From positions 106,015 to 170,014 of the forward strand of contig DAUY01000011.1 of the NCBI GenBank assembly GCA_002505345.1: 64,000 nt of DNA. The letters run 5' to 3'. Position numbers and translations under genes: made by a program. Below, one piece after another: positions 23,782 through 32,854 of this stretch. This stretch comes from Methanomassiliicoccaceae archaeon UBA370. Lineage in GTDB: Archaea > Thermoplasmatota > Thermoplasmata > Methanomassiliicoccales > Methanomethylophilaceae. The notes beneath the pieces were generated by a model, which made no database searches, was not told the origin of the DNA, and worked only from the letters and a program-made list of their open reading frames with translations. Each line of letters starts with the position of its first letter. Positions within the stretch are counted from its first letter, which is position 1.

Positions 23782-25194
23782 TCACTGAACGACGTTCACG
23801 GTGATCTTCTTCCCATCGAATTTCATCTTTGTCAGATCGGAGGTCATCTTCCTTCCGAAGTCCTTGTGGACCTCGACGACCGATGATTTGCTGCCGATCT
23901 CGATGTTCCCGATGGAGTACTCTCTTATCCTTGCATTCCTGATGATGAACTCGGAAAGCCCTACTTTTCCGAAACCGTCCTTTTTTCCGAGGTTTATCTC
24001 GAACTTGACCATGCCGAAAACATCCGCGGCCTGGTCGAAGTCCACGACCATGCGTATGGTGTCCTTGCTTCCTTCCTCGGCGTCCGGGACCTCCCTCCTG
24101 GTGATCTCCATCCCTGTGCGCAGCTCGAACTCGTGCACGAGGTGCTCCTCCTCGGCGGTTACGAAGGACACTGCGGTACCTTCCTTGCCTGCCCTTCCCG
24201 TACGCCCTATCCTGTGGATGTACGTCTCCACTTCCTCGGGCATGTCGTAATTGATCACGTACGATATGTCATCCACATCGAGTCCCCTTGCGGCGACATC
24301 TGTGGCAACGAGTATCTGCACCTTTCCCTCCTTGAAGTCCCTGAGAACCTTCTCTCTCTTGGACTGGGGCATGTCGCCGTGGATAGCCTCGGCGACATAC
24401 TTGTACTGATCGAGACGCTCGATCAGCATGTCGACCATCCTTTTTGTCTGGCAGAATATGATCGCCTTCGGCTGGTCGATATCCAGTATCCTGCTGAGGG
24501 CCCATGACTTGTTCCTTCTTCCGACGGAAATATAATACTGCTTTGTGAGGTCCAGGACCACCTCGTCCCTGGATACGCTGATCTCCTTCGGATCCCTCAT
24601 GTAGTCGTAGGAAAGCCGTTTTACGCCTTCCGGCATCGTGGCGGACATCAGCAGGGTCTGCCTGTTTGAGGGCATCATGCGCAGTATGTCCTCGATGTCT
24701 TCGATGAACCCCATGTCCAGCATGCGGTCGGCCTCGTCCAGCACCACGACCTTTATGGCGCTGAGGTTCAGCTCTTTGCGGAACATCATGTCTTTGACGC
24801 GCCCAGGCGTACCCGCTATGATATCGGCGCCGGTCTTCAGCTTCTTGATCTGACCCTCGATGCTGGCCCCTCCGTATATCGGGACGCAAACGTGCCCGGT
24901 GTACTTGGCGAGTTTGGACATCTCCTCGGAGACCTGGACGGCTAGCTCTCTTGTGGGGGCGAGTATTATCGACTGGGGGACCTTCTGCGGCGCATCTATC
25001 TTGCCGAGGATTATCGACCCGTAGCAACCCGTCTTTCCTGTTCCGGTCTGGGCCTGGGCGAACATGTCCCTCCCTGACAGCCCGATCGGGACTGCCGATA
25101 TCTGGATAGGAGTGGGCTCTTCCCATCCCATGTCCTCCATAGCTCTGGCGACTTCTTCTGTAATACCTAAGTCTGTGAATTTTGAGATCATCAT
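23782..25194 (-). CDS. DEAD-box RNA helicase with DbpA-like RNA-binding tail
   Basis: This is a 470-residue protein. The Q motif (EEPTPIQ), motif I AQTGTGKTG, motif II DEAD in LDEADRMLDMGF, motif III SAT, and motifs V/VI (ATDVAARGLD, HRIGRTGR) are complete. The last about 80 residues (IGNIEIGSKSSVVEVH onward) match the C-terminal RNA-binding domain of DbpA/CsdA-type helicases, which directs them to structured RNA such as 23S rRNA. Ribosome assembly or cold-induced RNA unwinding is likely. Two adjacent ATGs begin it. Confidence 0.9.
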   Translation of the reverse strand: MMISKFTDLGITEEVARAMEDMGWEEPTPIQISAVPIGLSGRDMFAQAQTGTGKTGCYGSIILGKIDAPQKVPQSIILAPTRELAVQVSEEMSKLAKYTGHVCVPIYGGASIEGQIKKLKTGADIIAGTPGRVKDMMFRKELNLSAIKVVVLDEADRMLDMGFIEDIEDILRMMPSNRQTLLMSATMPEGVKRLSYDYMRDPKEISVSRDEVVLDLTKQYYISVGRRNKSWALSRILDIDQPKAIIFCQTKRMVDMLIERLDQYKYVAEAIHGDMPQSKREKVLRDFKEGKVQILVATDVAARGLDVDDISYVINYDMPEEVETYIHRIGRTGRAGKEGTAVSFVTAEEEHLVHEFELRTGMEITRREVPDAEEGSKDTIRMVVDFDQAADVFGMVKFEINLGKKDGFGKVGLSEFIIRNARIREYSIGNIEIGSKSSVVEVHKDFGRKMTSDLTKMKFDGKKITVNVVQ

Positions 25195-25348
25195 ACCACT
25201 TGATCCGAACTTAAACAGCCTGTGACTTCAACACAGACAACGCTCAATTTCGCCACTCGGTATGCCCGCTGTATTTATAATAATGACTGGAAGGAAATAA
25301 AGCAACGGCAAAGTATATATTTAAAAAGCCAATCTGTGGAAATGCACT

Positions 25349-25421
25349 GTGGATGTGGTGTAGCTGGTTATCACTTAACCTTGCCAAGGTTAGAACTCGG
25401 GTTCGAATCCCGGCATCCGCA
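25349..25421 (+). tRNA. tRNA-Gly (GCC)
   Basis: Acceptor stem GTGGATG/CATCCGC contains one G-T wobble at the second pair. Anticodon stem TAACC/GGTTA frames the loop TTGCCAA (anticodon GCC). The T-arm CGGG-TTCGAAT-CCCG is standard. No CCA is encoded, unlike the tRNA-Ile gene. Confidence 0.93.
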
Positions 25422-25684
25422 CTCTTTTTCTCTGAAAATGATCCTCTCTCCGTCCGTTTGAGGGTTCTGCGGATTTCCCAATCTGCGTCGTGGTGTCGTT
25501 CTCCGAGATTCTGCACATTTCTTTTTCATCTTCCCCTCGTGCGGAAGTCTGTCCGACGAATGAACAACGTAAACCCTCTGAAAACGTAAGATTATATATC
25601 TTTCAACGAAAAATATATTTATCTTATATTTTTCATATTAATAATTAGCGATACGGTTATATCAAGAGGGGCAGATATTTAACC
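25422..25684. promoter_or_regulatory. AT-rich promoter region of the LRR surface protein
   Basis: No gene. The last 100 bp are strongly AT-rich with several TATA-like runs (about 25590-25660), and GAGGGGC lies 11 bp before the ATG at 25685. The long AT stretch contrasts with GC-rich neighbours and resembles the upstream region of the second surface protein near 62.4 kb. Confidence 0.45.
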
Positions 25685-28207
25685 ATGTACGCGAACGAGC
25701 GGAAATTCAGGAAGACTGTGTTATTGCTTGTCGCAACGGCATTCTTGGCGCTGGGCCTCGGCGCCTCGGCAATGTTCGTCAACGACATCGAAGAAGCCTC
25801 TGCAACAGCTTCCAACATAGACGCCCAAATCGGAGATTTTACTTATGATTTAAACATCACAAATAGTACGGCTACGGTCAAAGGCCTAAGTGCTGACGGG
25901 ACGCCGAAGAATTCTGTCACGATTCCTGCTTCCGTAGTATATTCTTCAACTTCCTACGCGGTCGTTTCCATTAACTCCTATGCCTTCAGTAACAATGAGA
26001 CCCTGACTTCTGTCAGCATTGAGGGAGTAGTGAGCATATTCACCGGAGCTTTCTCGAACTGCACATCGCTTATTTCGATTGCTTTGCCAGATATGACCTC
26101 TGTGGTAGCATCGGATTCGTTCTCCGGTTGCACCAGCCTCAATTCCTTGGTGCTTTTCGGCAATTCGGTGACCGATTATACCAATGTGATCAATTTGCTC
26201 CCGGAAACCATAACATCGGTGGCATTCGACAGCACGGCCGAGGTCAGTCTCGAGAGCATTGCATCGATCGAGCGTATCACCAAGATCGGTATACTGGAAT
26301 CTGCAGCCACCCATGACATCTCCGGGCTCACTTTCAAGAATATGAGCGGAACTACCATCACAGATCCGGAAGATATAGAGGGCAATGTTTTCGAAGCCGA
26401 GAGCCGCACGGTCTGGATACAGATAGCAACGATCGTGCCATCCGACACCAACGTGAAGTACGAGGTGAACAGGGCAAACATGACGGCACAGGTTATTGGG
26501 CTCTATGATAACACGGCTACAGAAGCAACAATCGTCAGCTACTTCATCAGCGAAGGCGCGGCCTTCGAGGTCACCTCCATCGGCGACGATGCATTCTCTG
26601 GTTACACTCCCCTTGCATCTGTGACGATTCCGGACAGCATAACGTCGATCGGAAGCAGTGCGTTCAGCGGATGTACTTCTCTGGCCACGGTAACTTTACC
26701 TGACGGTATAACTTCGATCAGTTCGGGCACGTTCAATGACTGCTCGTCACTGACCAGCATTACGATACCGGACGGAGTGACATCTATCGGCGACGGCGCA
26801 TTCGCCGGCTGCTCTGCTTTGACTTCTGTAACTATACAGGAAGGCGTCACTTCTATAGGGAACGGGGCTTTCAACGGCTGCTCTGACTTAGAGACGATAG
26901 CGCTTCCCGACAGCCTCATTTCCATCGACGACCTGGCATTCTTCGATTCCGGGCTTACCTCTGTGACTGTGCCGAAGAATGTCTCTTCCATCGGCGACGG
27001 AGTGTTCTCCAGCTGCCTGGACCTTGAAAACGCATTCGTTGCGGATGAAAACACGAGCTATATGGACGAAGACGGAATCATGTACAGTGCAGACGGCACG
27101 ACCCTTGTGCAGTATCCCTGCGCCAGGAGCGGATCGTTCGTAATACCCGACGGCGTGACCTCCGTAGGAATGTACGCATTCGCTTGGTCTTCGGTTACAT
27201 CGGTAACGATACCCAGCGACGTGGATTCCCTTGATGCTTATGCGTTCAGCTACAGCGCATCATTGACTTCCGTCACAATGCCGGACAGCATAGATATGGA
27301 GATCACGGCCTTCTCGGGATGCGATGCCCTCACCTATGTGATGATCAGGGGAGGTGCTTCCTCGACCGTTACAGACTATACGGGAATCCTTAACAAGATC
27401 CCCGCTCCGACGACGGTTGTCGTGGACAGCCCTGCAGCGGTCGACCTCACCAAGATAAGTGCCTTCGGCACCGTGACGAAGATACTGTTGACCGAAAACA
27501 CGGTCGACTCTACCGGCCTCACGCTGAGGACAGGAGGCGAGGTTATCACCAACTCTGCCGAAAGGGCGCCGATGGCATATACGACTGCTGACCTTTCCAG
27601 GATAATATGGGACGGGGCCCCGACCGTGGCTATCCCCACGGCGATCACGGGCCTGATTTACAACGGCTCGGAGCAGATCGGCGTAGCCTATGGCTATGAC
27701 TACTATATCGGCAGCAACACGGGCACCGATTCCGGAACATATACTGCCACGGCCATATTATCGGATACGATCAACGATACCTGGTCCGACGGAAGCACGA
27801 GCAACAAGACGGTCACATGGTCCATCGCGAAGGCCACCCTTACCGCAACGTACTCGGGAGAGACGGTGGTTTATGGAACTGATCCGGAGCTTACCGTCAC
27901 CGTAACGAGATTCGTTGGAGACGAGACCGCATCCGACGCGGACGGCTATTCGGCCCCTACGGTCAGCAACTCCAACACCGCGGTTGGAACATATTCCCTG
28001 ACACCTGCAGGAGGTTCTGCTGACAACTACGAGTTCTCATACGTGGCAGGAACTCTGACCATAGAAGCGGCCGACGATGATGATGGTGATGGTGATGATT
28101 CCGGCGATGCCGAGACCGAGGACAACACCTTCCTGTACGTCGGGGCTTCCGCCGCCGCAATAGCGATAATAGCCGCATTGGCAGTGATGGTGATAAGAAG
28201 GCGGTAA
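25685..28207 (+). CDS. BspA-type leucine-rich-repeat surface protein
   Basis: This is an 840-residue cell-surface protein. An N-terminal signal anchor lies at residues 11-30. BspA/LRR_5 leucine-rich repeats of about 23 residues (TSIGDGAFAGCSALTSVTI type) cover roughly 90-160, 295-445 and 490-550. An MBG-like module (about 650-797), a run of Asp/Glu (about 798-812) and a C-terminal membrane helix with RRR end follow. BspA-type LRRs are found in gut and oral bacteria, trichomonads and host-associated methanogens, where they mediate adhesion; this role is inferred. The MBG module is close to the repeats of the 59537 protein. Confidence 0.85.
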   Translation: MYANERKFRKTVLLLVATAFLALGLGASAMFVNDIEEASATASNIDAQIGDFTYDLNITNSTATVKGLSADGTPKNSVTIPASVVYSSTSYAVVSINSYAFSNNETLTSVSIEGVVSIFTGAFSNCTSLISIALPDMTSVVASDSFSGCTSLNSLVLFGNSVTDYTNVINLLPETITSVAFDSTAEVSLESIASIERITKIGILESAATHDISGLTFKNMSGTTITDPEDIEGNVFEAESRTVWIQIATIVPSDTNVKYEVNRANMTAQVIGLYDNTATEATIVSYFISEGAAFEVTSIGDDAFSGYTPLASVTIPDSITSIGSSAFSGCTSLATVTLPDGITSISSGTFNDCSSLTSITIPDGVTSIGDGAFAGCSALTSVTIQEGVTSIGNGAFNGCSDLETIALPDSLISIDDLAFFDSGLTSVTVPKNVSSIGDGVFSSCLDLENAFVADENTSYMDEDGIMYSADGTTLVQYPCARSGSFVIPDGVTSVGMYAFAWSSVTSVTIPSDVDSLDAYAFSYSASLTSVTMPDSIDMEITAFSGCDALTYVMIRGGASSTVTDYTGILNKIPAPTTVVVDSPAAVDLTKISAFGTVTKILLTENTVDSTGLTLRTGGEVITNSAERAPMAYTTADLSRIIWDGAPTVAIPTAITGLIYNGSEQIGVAYGYDYYIGSNTGTDSGTYTATAILSDTINDTWSDGSTSNKTVTWSIAKATLTATYSGETVVYGTDPELTVTVTRFVGDETASDADGYSAPTVSNSNTAVGTYSLTPAGGSADNYEFSYVAGTLTIEAADDDDGDGDDSGDAETEDNTFLYVGASAAAIAIIAALAVMVIRRR

Positions 28208-28227
28208 GCTAAAACTTTTGATTTTAA

Positions 28228-28249
28228 CCCCCGCCCATCAGGGCGGGGG
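28228..28249 (+). terminator. Hairpin terminator after the LRR gene
   Basis: CCCCCGCCC-ATCA-GGGCGGGGG forms a perfect 9-bp stem with a four-base loop, 21 bp after the LRR stop codon, followed by ATATCTCTTTT. Confidence 0.6.
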
Positions 28250-28400
28250 ATATCTCTTTTCACTGTTTTTATACAAGTATACCAATAATATTTCAGGTAT
28301 CCGTTCTTTTTAACAGCAAGGACCAGAGCGCCTCATACAATTGCTTTGCTGGCACATCGTCTTCCTATATTTTTTATATCGGAAGATCGAGAATTTTTGT

Positions 28401-28655
28401 TCACCTGATTTCGATGGCGTCGCCGCAACATAGATCGACGCACAGTCCGCATCCGTCGCACTTCGTGGAATCGACATAAGTACGCCATCCCATCGCGGCG
28501 CTATCGTCCTGTTCTCTGTGTATAGTGCCGAGAGGGCACCTCCTCATCGGTTCGCAGTACTCTTCCAACGAAGGGCATTTTTCCATATCGATGTATGCTT
28601 CGATCTTACCGACCCCCATGGCATCATATCTACCGGGGATCTGGTTTATTAACAC
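28401..28655 (-). CDS. Atypical ferredoxin-like iron-sulfur protein
   Basis: This is an 84-residue protein. The C-terminal half has a CDGCGLCVDLCC motif, a [4Fe-4S] site in which the usual Pro after the fourth Cys is replaced by Cys. The N-terminal half keeps only spaced cysteines (Cys-x7-Cys-x6-Cys-Pro) and so lacks one ligand of a standard cluster. Later in-frame ATG codons could give a shorter protein. It is transcribed away from arsR, and the two share an upstream region of about 180 bp, so it may belong to the arsenic response. Electron donor is a guess. Confidence 0.65.
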   Translation of the reverse strand: MLINQIPGRYDAMGVGKIEAYIDMEKCPSLEEYCEPMRRCPLGTIHREQDDSAAMGWRTYVDSTKCDGCGLCVDLCCGDAIEIR

Positions 28656-28792
28656 TCTCCCTCACGATATTTTTTTCTCTGCTGGTCCGCTTTTCGCCCG
28701 TCCGAAAGATAAGATGTCGTAAGATCTCTCGATCTCCTCCTCCATTCTTCAAGGTCGATTGAACAAGTATTAAATATGACGAGTCGTAATTA

Positions 28793-28816
28793 ATTCGTAT
28801 ATTCGAATATGCGAAT
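28793..28816. promoter_or_regulatory. ArsR operator
   Basis: This is a 24-bp palindrome, ATTCGTAT then ATTCGAATATGCGAAT, symmetric at 22 of 24 positions. A TTAAATA box (28770-28776) places transcription start near 28799, inside the palindrome, so a bound ArsR dimer would block initiation. The arsR ATG follows at 28839. Confidence 0.75.
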
Positions 28817-28838
28817 ATGTAAATTCAAACGGTGTACG

Positions 28839-29171
28839 ATGGAGAATATTATCGATGTTTTGAAGGCGCTGTCCGATGAAACCAGGCTACGGATGATAAG
28901 TCTGCTGAAGGTCAGAGAGCTCTGCGTATGCGATATAATGGATACGCTGGAGATTACACAGACCAAGGCGTCGAGGCACCTCAAGAACCTGAAGGCCGTT
29001 GGGCTGGTGACAGACCGCCAGCAGGCCCAATGGGTGCACTATTCCATCGCGCACGGCGCCGATGACCGCCTGCTCGACGAACTGGTCGACAGGGCACGCA
29101 TATCCGAACCGTACAAATCGGACCTGATAAGGCTGGAAGAGCGCAGGAGCAGATGCGGAAGGGAGTGCTGA
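28839..29171 (+). CDS. arsR: ArsR-family arsenite-responsive repressor
   Basis: This is a 110-residue winged-helix repressor. The ATG at 28839 gives the family length; an in-frame ATG at 28809 lies next to the operator and is less likely. The As(III)-binding motif ELCVCD (Cys29, Cys31) lies in the alpha-3 helix as in plasmid R773-type ArsR, and two more cysteines end the protein (Cys106, Cys110) and could complete a metal site. The DNA-recognition helix ITQTKASRHLKNL follows. It precedes acr3 by 29 bp and probably controls the downstream genes. Confidence 0.9.
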   Translation: MENIIDVLKALSDETRLRMISLLKVRELCVCDIMDTLEITQTKASRHLKNLKAVGLVTDRQQAQWVHYSIAHGADDRLLDELVDRARISEPYKSDLIRLEERRSRCGREC

Positions 29172-29200
29172 AGATCCGCATGTAAATATGAGGGCATTTT

Positions 29201-30277
29201 ATGAGCGAAGAACAGAGATCGGGCATCGGTGTTTTCGAAAAGTATCTGACGCTGTGGGTTTTGCTCTGCATGGCAGCAGGGATCCTCATAGGTAAATTCG
29301 CATCCGCGATACCGGACTTCCTGGAGTCGCTGGAGGTCGCGGGCATAAACATGCCCATTGCAATCCTGATCTGGCTGATGATCTATCCGATGATGATGAA
29401 GGTCGACTTCAAATCGGTCATGAACGTCAGGAAGCATCCCAAGGCCATCCTCATATCCACCGGTAGCACCTGGGGGATCAAACCGTTCCTTATGTTCGGA
29501 CTCGCAACGCTGTTCCTGGCATTTATTTTCAAACCGCTGATACCGGCGGACCTTGCGCAGGACTTCATAACTGGGGCCGTGATCCTGGGAGTTGCACCGT
29601 GCACCGCAATGGTGTTCGTCTGGAGCGCCCTGACCAAGGGGGACCCGGCATACACGTTGGTGCAAGTGTCGATCAACGACATCATTATCCTTATACTGTT
29701 CATCCCGTTGGTTCAACTTTTGCTGGGAATAAACAATGTAGCCGTTCCCTGGGATACGCTGGCGTTTTCTGTCGTATTGTTCGTGGTCGTGCCTCTGGCC
29801 GCAGGTGTGGCAACTCGCATCTTGATGATAAGAAAGAAGGGCATCGAATACTTCAACAGAAAATTCGTTCCGAAATTCGGCGGAATCACCAGCGTCGGCC
29901 TTCTGCTCACGCTCATACTGATCTTCTCTTTCCAAGGAGACGTAATAGTCGAACAGCCTCTGTTCGTTCTTCTGATCGCAGTTCCACTGATATTGCAGAA
30001 CATCATCTCCTGGAGCCTCACTTACGGCCTCTGCATCTGGACCAGACAGCCGCACAGAATCGCGGCCCCTGTCTCTCTGATAGCCGCCTCTGACTTCTTC
30101 GAGCTTGCGGTCGCCGTGGCCATAGCTCTTTTCGGTCCCGGCTCGCCGGTCGTCCTGGTGTGCACGGTTGGAGTCCTTACGGAAGTACCGGTGATGCTTC
30201 TCCTGGTGAAAATCGTGAACAGGACAAGGAAAAGGTTCCCGCAGGACGTCGGTGAAGACATGGAAACGAGAGCGTGA
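29201..30277 (+). CDS. acr3: ACR3-type arsenite efflux permease
   Basis: This is a 358-residue membrane protein with about ten helices. Family marks include the GVAPCTAMVFVWS segment with the conserved Cys in helix 4, NDIIILILFIP and a second conserved stretch near helix 9. ACR3 exports As(III) using the membrane potential. Full length; the ATG at 29201 follows GAGGGC. It belongs to the arsR-acr3-arsM-arsC run on the same strand. Confidence 0.92.
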   Translation: MSEEQRSGIGVFEKYLTLWVLLCMAAGILIGKFASAIPDFLESLEVAGINMPIAILIWLMIYPMMMKVDFKSVMNVRKHPKAILISTGSTWGIKPFLMFGLATLFLAFIFKPLIPADLAQDFITGAVILGVAPCTAMVFVWSALTKGDPAYTLVQVSINDIIILILFIPLVQLLLGINNVAVPWDTLAFSVVLFVVVPLAAGVATRILMIRKKGIEYFNRKFVPKFGGITSVGLLLTLILIFSFQGDVIVEQPLFVLLIAVPLILQNIISWSLTYGLCIWTRQPHRIAAPVSLIAASDFFELAVAVAIALFGPGSPVVLVCTVGVLTEVPVMLLLVKIVNRTRKRFPQDVGEDMETRA

Positions 30278-30315
30278 TGTGTAATCGGAAAGCAGCAGAA
30301 CTTTAGGTTGGTCTC

Positions 30316-31104
30316 ATGAAAGACAAAGAAGAGATAAGAGAATCGGTAAGAAAGGATTATTCGGATGTGGCAAGGGGAGAATCCAAAGGATGCTGCGGAG
30401 GGGGGATCGGATGCTGCAGCCCCATCGAAATCAAAGAGGCGTCTCTTATGATGGGTTATTCGGAAGATGACCTCGATGGTATCCCCACAGGGGCCAACAT
30501 GGGGCTGGGGTGCGGGAATCCGATTGCGATCGCATCTCTGAAAGAGGGAGAAAGAATCCTTGACCTGGGAAGCGGGGGAGGTTTCGATTCTTTCCTGGCC
30601 AGAAGAAAGGTTGGAGCGACCGGATTGGTCATCGGGGTCGATATGACACCGGAAATGATCAAACTAGCAAGGAATAATGCAAAAAAATGCGGTTTCGACA
30701 ACGTGGAATTCCGCCTGGGAGAGATAGAGAATCTCCCTGTCGCAGATTCCTCCATCGACGTTATCATATCTAACTGCGTGATCAACCTTTCCCCGGACAA
30801 AAATCGCGTCTTCGAAGAGGCGTACAGGGTTCTGAAGAGTGGCGGGAGGCTTTCGATATCCGATGTGGTCGCCACAGCAGAAATCCCGGAAGAGGTCAGA
30901 AACGACCTGTCCAGCATTTCGAATTGCATCGCAGGAGCGGAGCAGGCGGACAGGCTGGAAGAAATGTTGAAGAAAAATGGTTTCATCAATATACGGATGG
31001 TGCCCAAAGACAACAGCAGGGAGATCATAAGAAGTTGGGAACCTGGAAGAAATTCAGAAGACTTTGTCGCTTCATATATCATCGAGGCAGAAAAACCAAA
31101 GTGA
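30316..31104 (+). CDS. arsM: Arsenite S-adenosylmethionine methyltransferase
   Basis: This 262-residue enzyme methylates As(III) to volatile or less toxic products using SAM. Motif I DLGSGGG lies at 83-89. The three conserved cysteines of ArsM are in place: Cys66 (GLGCGNP), Cys154 (ISNCVINL) and Cys204 (ISNCIAGA). An additional N-terminal cysteine-rich segment (GCCGGGIGCC) is common in prokaryotic ArsM. Located 38 bp after acr3 and 13 bp before arsC. Confidence 0.93.
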   Translation: MKDKEEIRESVRKDYSDVARGESKGCCGGGIGCCSPIEIKEASLMMGYSEDDLDGIPTGANMGLGCGNPIAIASLKEGERILDLGSGGGFDSFLARRKVGATGLVIGVDMTPEMIKLARNNAKKCGFDNVEFRLGEIENLPVADSSIDVIISNCVINLSPDKNRVFEEAYRVLKSGGRLSISDVVATAEIPEEVRNDLSSISNCIAGAEQADRLEEMLKKNGFINIRMVPKDNSREIIRSWEPGRNSEDFVASYIIEAEKPK

Positions 31105-31117
31105 AGGGGCCAAGAAA

Positions 31118-31519
31118 GTGAATGATAAACCCAAAGTTGCTTTCATATGCGTACACAATTCCTGCCGTTCGCAGATAGCAGAGGCCCTCGGTAAGCACTA
31201 CGCGGGAGATGTCTTTGAAAGCTATTCTGCCGGCACGGATGTAGATCTGTGCATCGACAAGGATGCAGTGAGGTTGATGAAAGAGAAATACGATATCGAC
31301 ATGGAGAAGACCCAGTACCCAAAAAATCTGGACTCGCTTCCGAGAATCGATGTCAAGATATCGATGGGGTGCGGCGTTTCATGCCCCCATGTTCATGCCG
31401 ATGTTTCAGAGGATTGGGAACTGGAAGATCCCAGGGGCAGAGGGGACGATTTTCTTCTAATGGTTATCGACCGGATCGACCTGAAGATCAGAGGTCTCAT
31501 GGACAGTCTGCGATCGTGA
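31118..31519 (+). CDS. arsC: Arsenate reductase, low-molecular-weight phosphatase fold
   Basis: This 133-residue enzyme begins at GTG 31118, which gives the family length and leaves arsM intact. The P-loop CVHNSCR (Cys11 to Arg17) is the CX5R active site. Cys85 and Cys89 (GCGVSCP) correspond to the redox pair of the thioredoxin-coupled ArsC of Gram-positive bacteria. It would reduce arsenate to arsenite for efflux or methylation by its neighbours. Last gene of the plus-strand ars run. Confidence 0.9.
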   Translation: MNDKPKVAFICVHNSCRSQIAEALGKHYAGDVFESYSAGTDVDLCIDKDAVRLMKEKYDIDMEKTQYPKNLDSLPRIDVKISMGCGVSCPHVHADVSEDWELEDPRGRGDDFLLMVIDRIDLKIRGLMDSLRS

Positions 31520-31717
31520 ATAACTTCAGAGATCTTTGGAATTGATGACCGTGTCCGGATACGCGCCGGGAAGTCGCCCTCTCGATCGGGCGGCAGGCCA
31601 TATAGTATTATATTCGGATCTCACCGAAGATTGCAACACCCGGTACATCGAATAATGGCCTTCCCCTACCGCATCGCAAGCCCGTACGGCCCGTGGGAGG
31701 ATGACTTTTCGTCGGAG

Positions 31718-32377
31718 TCACTTGACCAGTACAAGAAGCATCTTGAACCGGGTCACTCCCTTCACGGAGTGCGGCACTCCTTTCGGCATGACGATGGAAT
31801 CTCCTTCCTTGAGACGGAAATCCTTGCCGCCGATGACGATCTCCCCCTCTCCGTCCAAAGCCACGACGAAAGCGTCTCCCGGTGCGGTATGCGCGTTCAG
31901 GCCTTCGCCCTCGTCGATAGCGATCACAGATAAATTCAGATTATCCCTCTTCACGAGGGTCAGATTAACCACCTGGCCGGGACGGTATTCCACCATCTCT
32001 TTAGCAGCCATCTTGGTTGAAACATCGATATTCTTGATCAATTCCCCTTCCATGGGAAGTAATATGCTTGCATACTTAACTGGTTTTGTCGCAGAAATAT
32101 TCACATCGGTTTCTTCTGGGATAATGTAGACCTCGCCCGCGGATATATCTTCAGGAGGTTCAGAACCAATGTGCAATTTCCCGCTAAGTGCCAGTATTAT
32201 GTTCTGATATGGGGCCTTCATCTCGCTGATCTCCTCTCCCTCGTCCAGGAAATACACGTATATCTCGGCTGATCGGGAATAAGACACGCCATAGCTTATG
32301 GTTTGGCCCTTCCCTTCCGAAACAAGATCGTCCAATCTGAATATTTTTGAATAACCGACCTTCCTGAAAACCGACAT
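31718..32377 (-). CDS. Two-domain cupin protein
   Basis: This is a 219-residue protein with two beta-barrel cupin halves (about 30-110 and 125-215). The second shows a good cupin pattern (GEGLNAHTAPGDAFVVALDG, then PKGVPHSVKG) with possible metal-binding His residues; the first half has lost most of its histidines. Substrate unknown. It lies between arsC and the ArsD-like gene but on the opposite strand. It is head to head with the ArsD-like gene and about 100 bp from it. Confidence 0.7.
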   Translation of the reverse strand: MSVFRKVGYSKIFRLDDLVSEGKGQTISYGVSYSRSAEIYVYFLDEGEEISEMKAPYQNIILALSGKLHIGSEPPEDISAGEVYIIPEETDVNISATKPVKYASILLPMEGELIKNIDVSTKMAAKEMVEYRPGQVVNLTLVKRDNLNLSVIAIDEGEGLNAHTAPGDAFVVALDGEGEIVIGGKDFRLKEGDSIVMPKGVPHSVKGVTRFKMLLVLVK

Positions 32378-32473
32378 ATGGTCGATATGGACTTCAGGAA
32401 CAATATACTTCGTCGTTCCCGTCTTTTCCGGAAAAATTGCAAAAGTAAAATACGCCTAGCACGATACCTGTCC

Positions 32474-32854
32474 ATGGACAACATACTTACGGTTTTTGAT
32501 TCGGAAGGCGCACGTTCCAAGCTCCGTTCCGATTACGATAGGTTCAAGAGGTCCATGGATGCCCTTGCAAAGAACGGCATCGAACTGAAGTATGTGGACT
32601 GCAGAACGGCGGCCGATGTCGCAGGAGACGGAGAGGCGCAGGATATCGTAGAATCCGAAGGCTTCGATTCCCTTCCGATCGCAGAATACAACGGAGTGGC
32701 GATAGCGATGGGCGAATATATTTCGGACCAGGACCTTGCAGACTTCCTGAATGTTCCCGACGGGGTCCTGAGCGTCGACCGCTCGAAGCCTCCGGCGCTA
32801 AACGAACTGGGACCGTCATGCTCATGCGGCTCGGGCGGAACGGTTCCGAAGTGA
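32474..32854 (+). CDS. arsD: ArsD-like protein lacking the N-terminal cysteine site
   Basis: This is a 126-residue protein from the ATG at 32474. The ArsD fold is recognisable: NILTVFDSEG, then a region ending GIELKYVDCRTAADV, EGFDSLPIAEYNGVAIAMGEY and DLADFLNVP. ArsD delivers As(III) to the ArsA ATPase through a Cys pair near residue 12; here those cysteines are replaced (FDSEGARSKL), while the C-terminal vicinal-type motif CSCG remains. No ArsA is in the window. It may be a repressor-only or repurposed member. Confidence 0.7.
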   Translation: MDNILTVFDSEGARSKLRSDYDRFKRSMDALAKNGIELKYVDCRTAADVAGDGEAQDIVESEGFDSLPIAEYNGVAIAMGEYISDQDLADFLNVPDGVLSVDRSKPPALNELGPSCSCGSGGTVPK

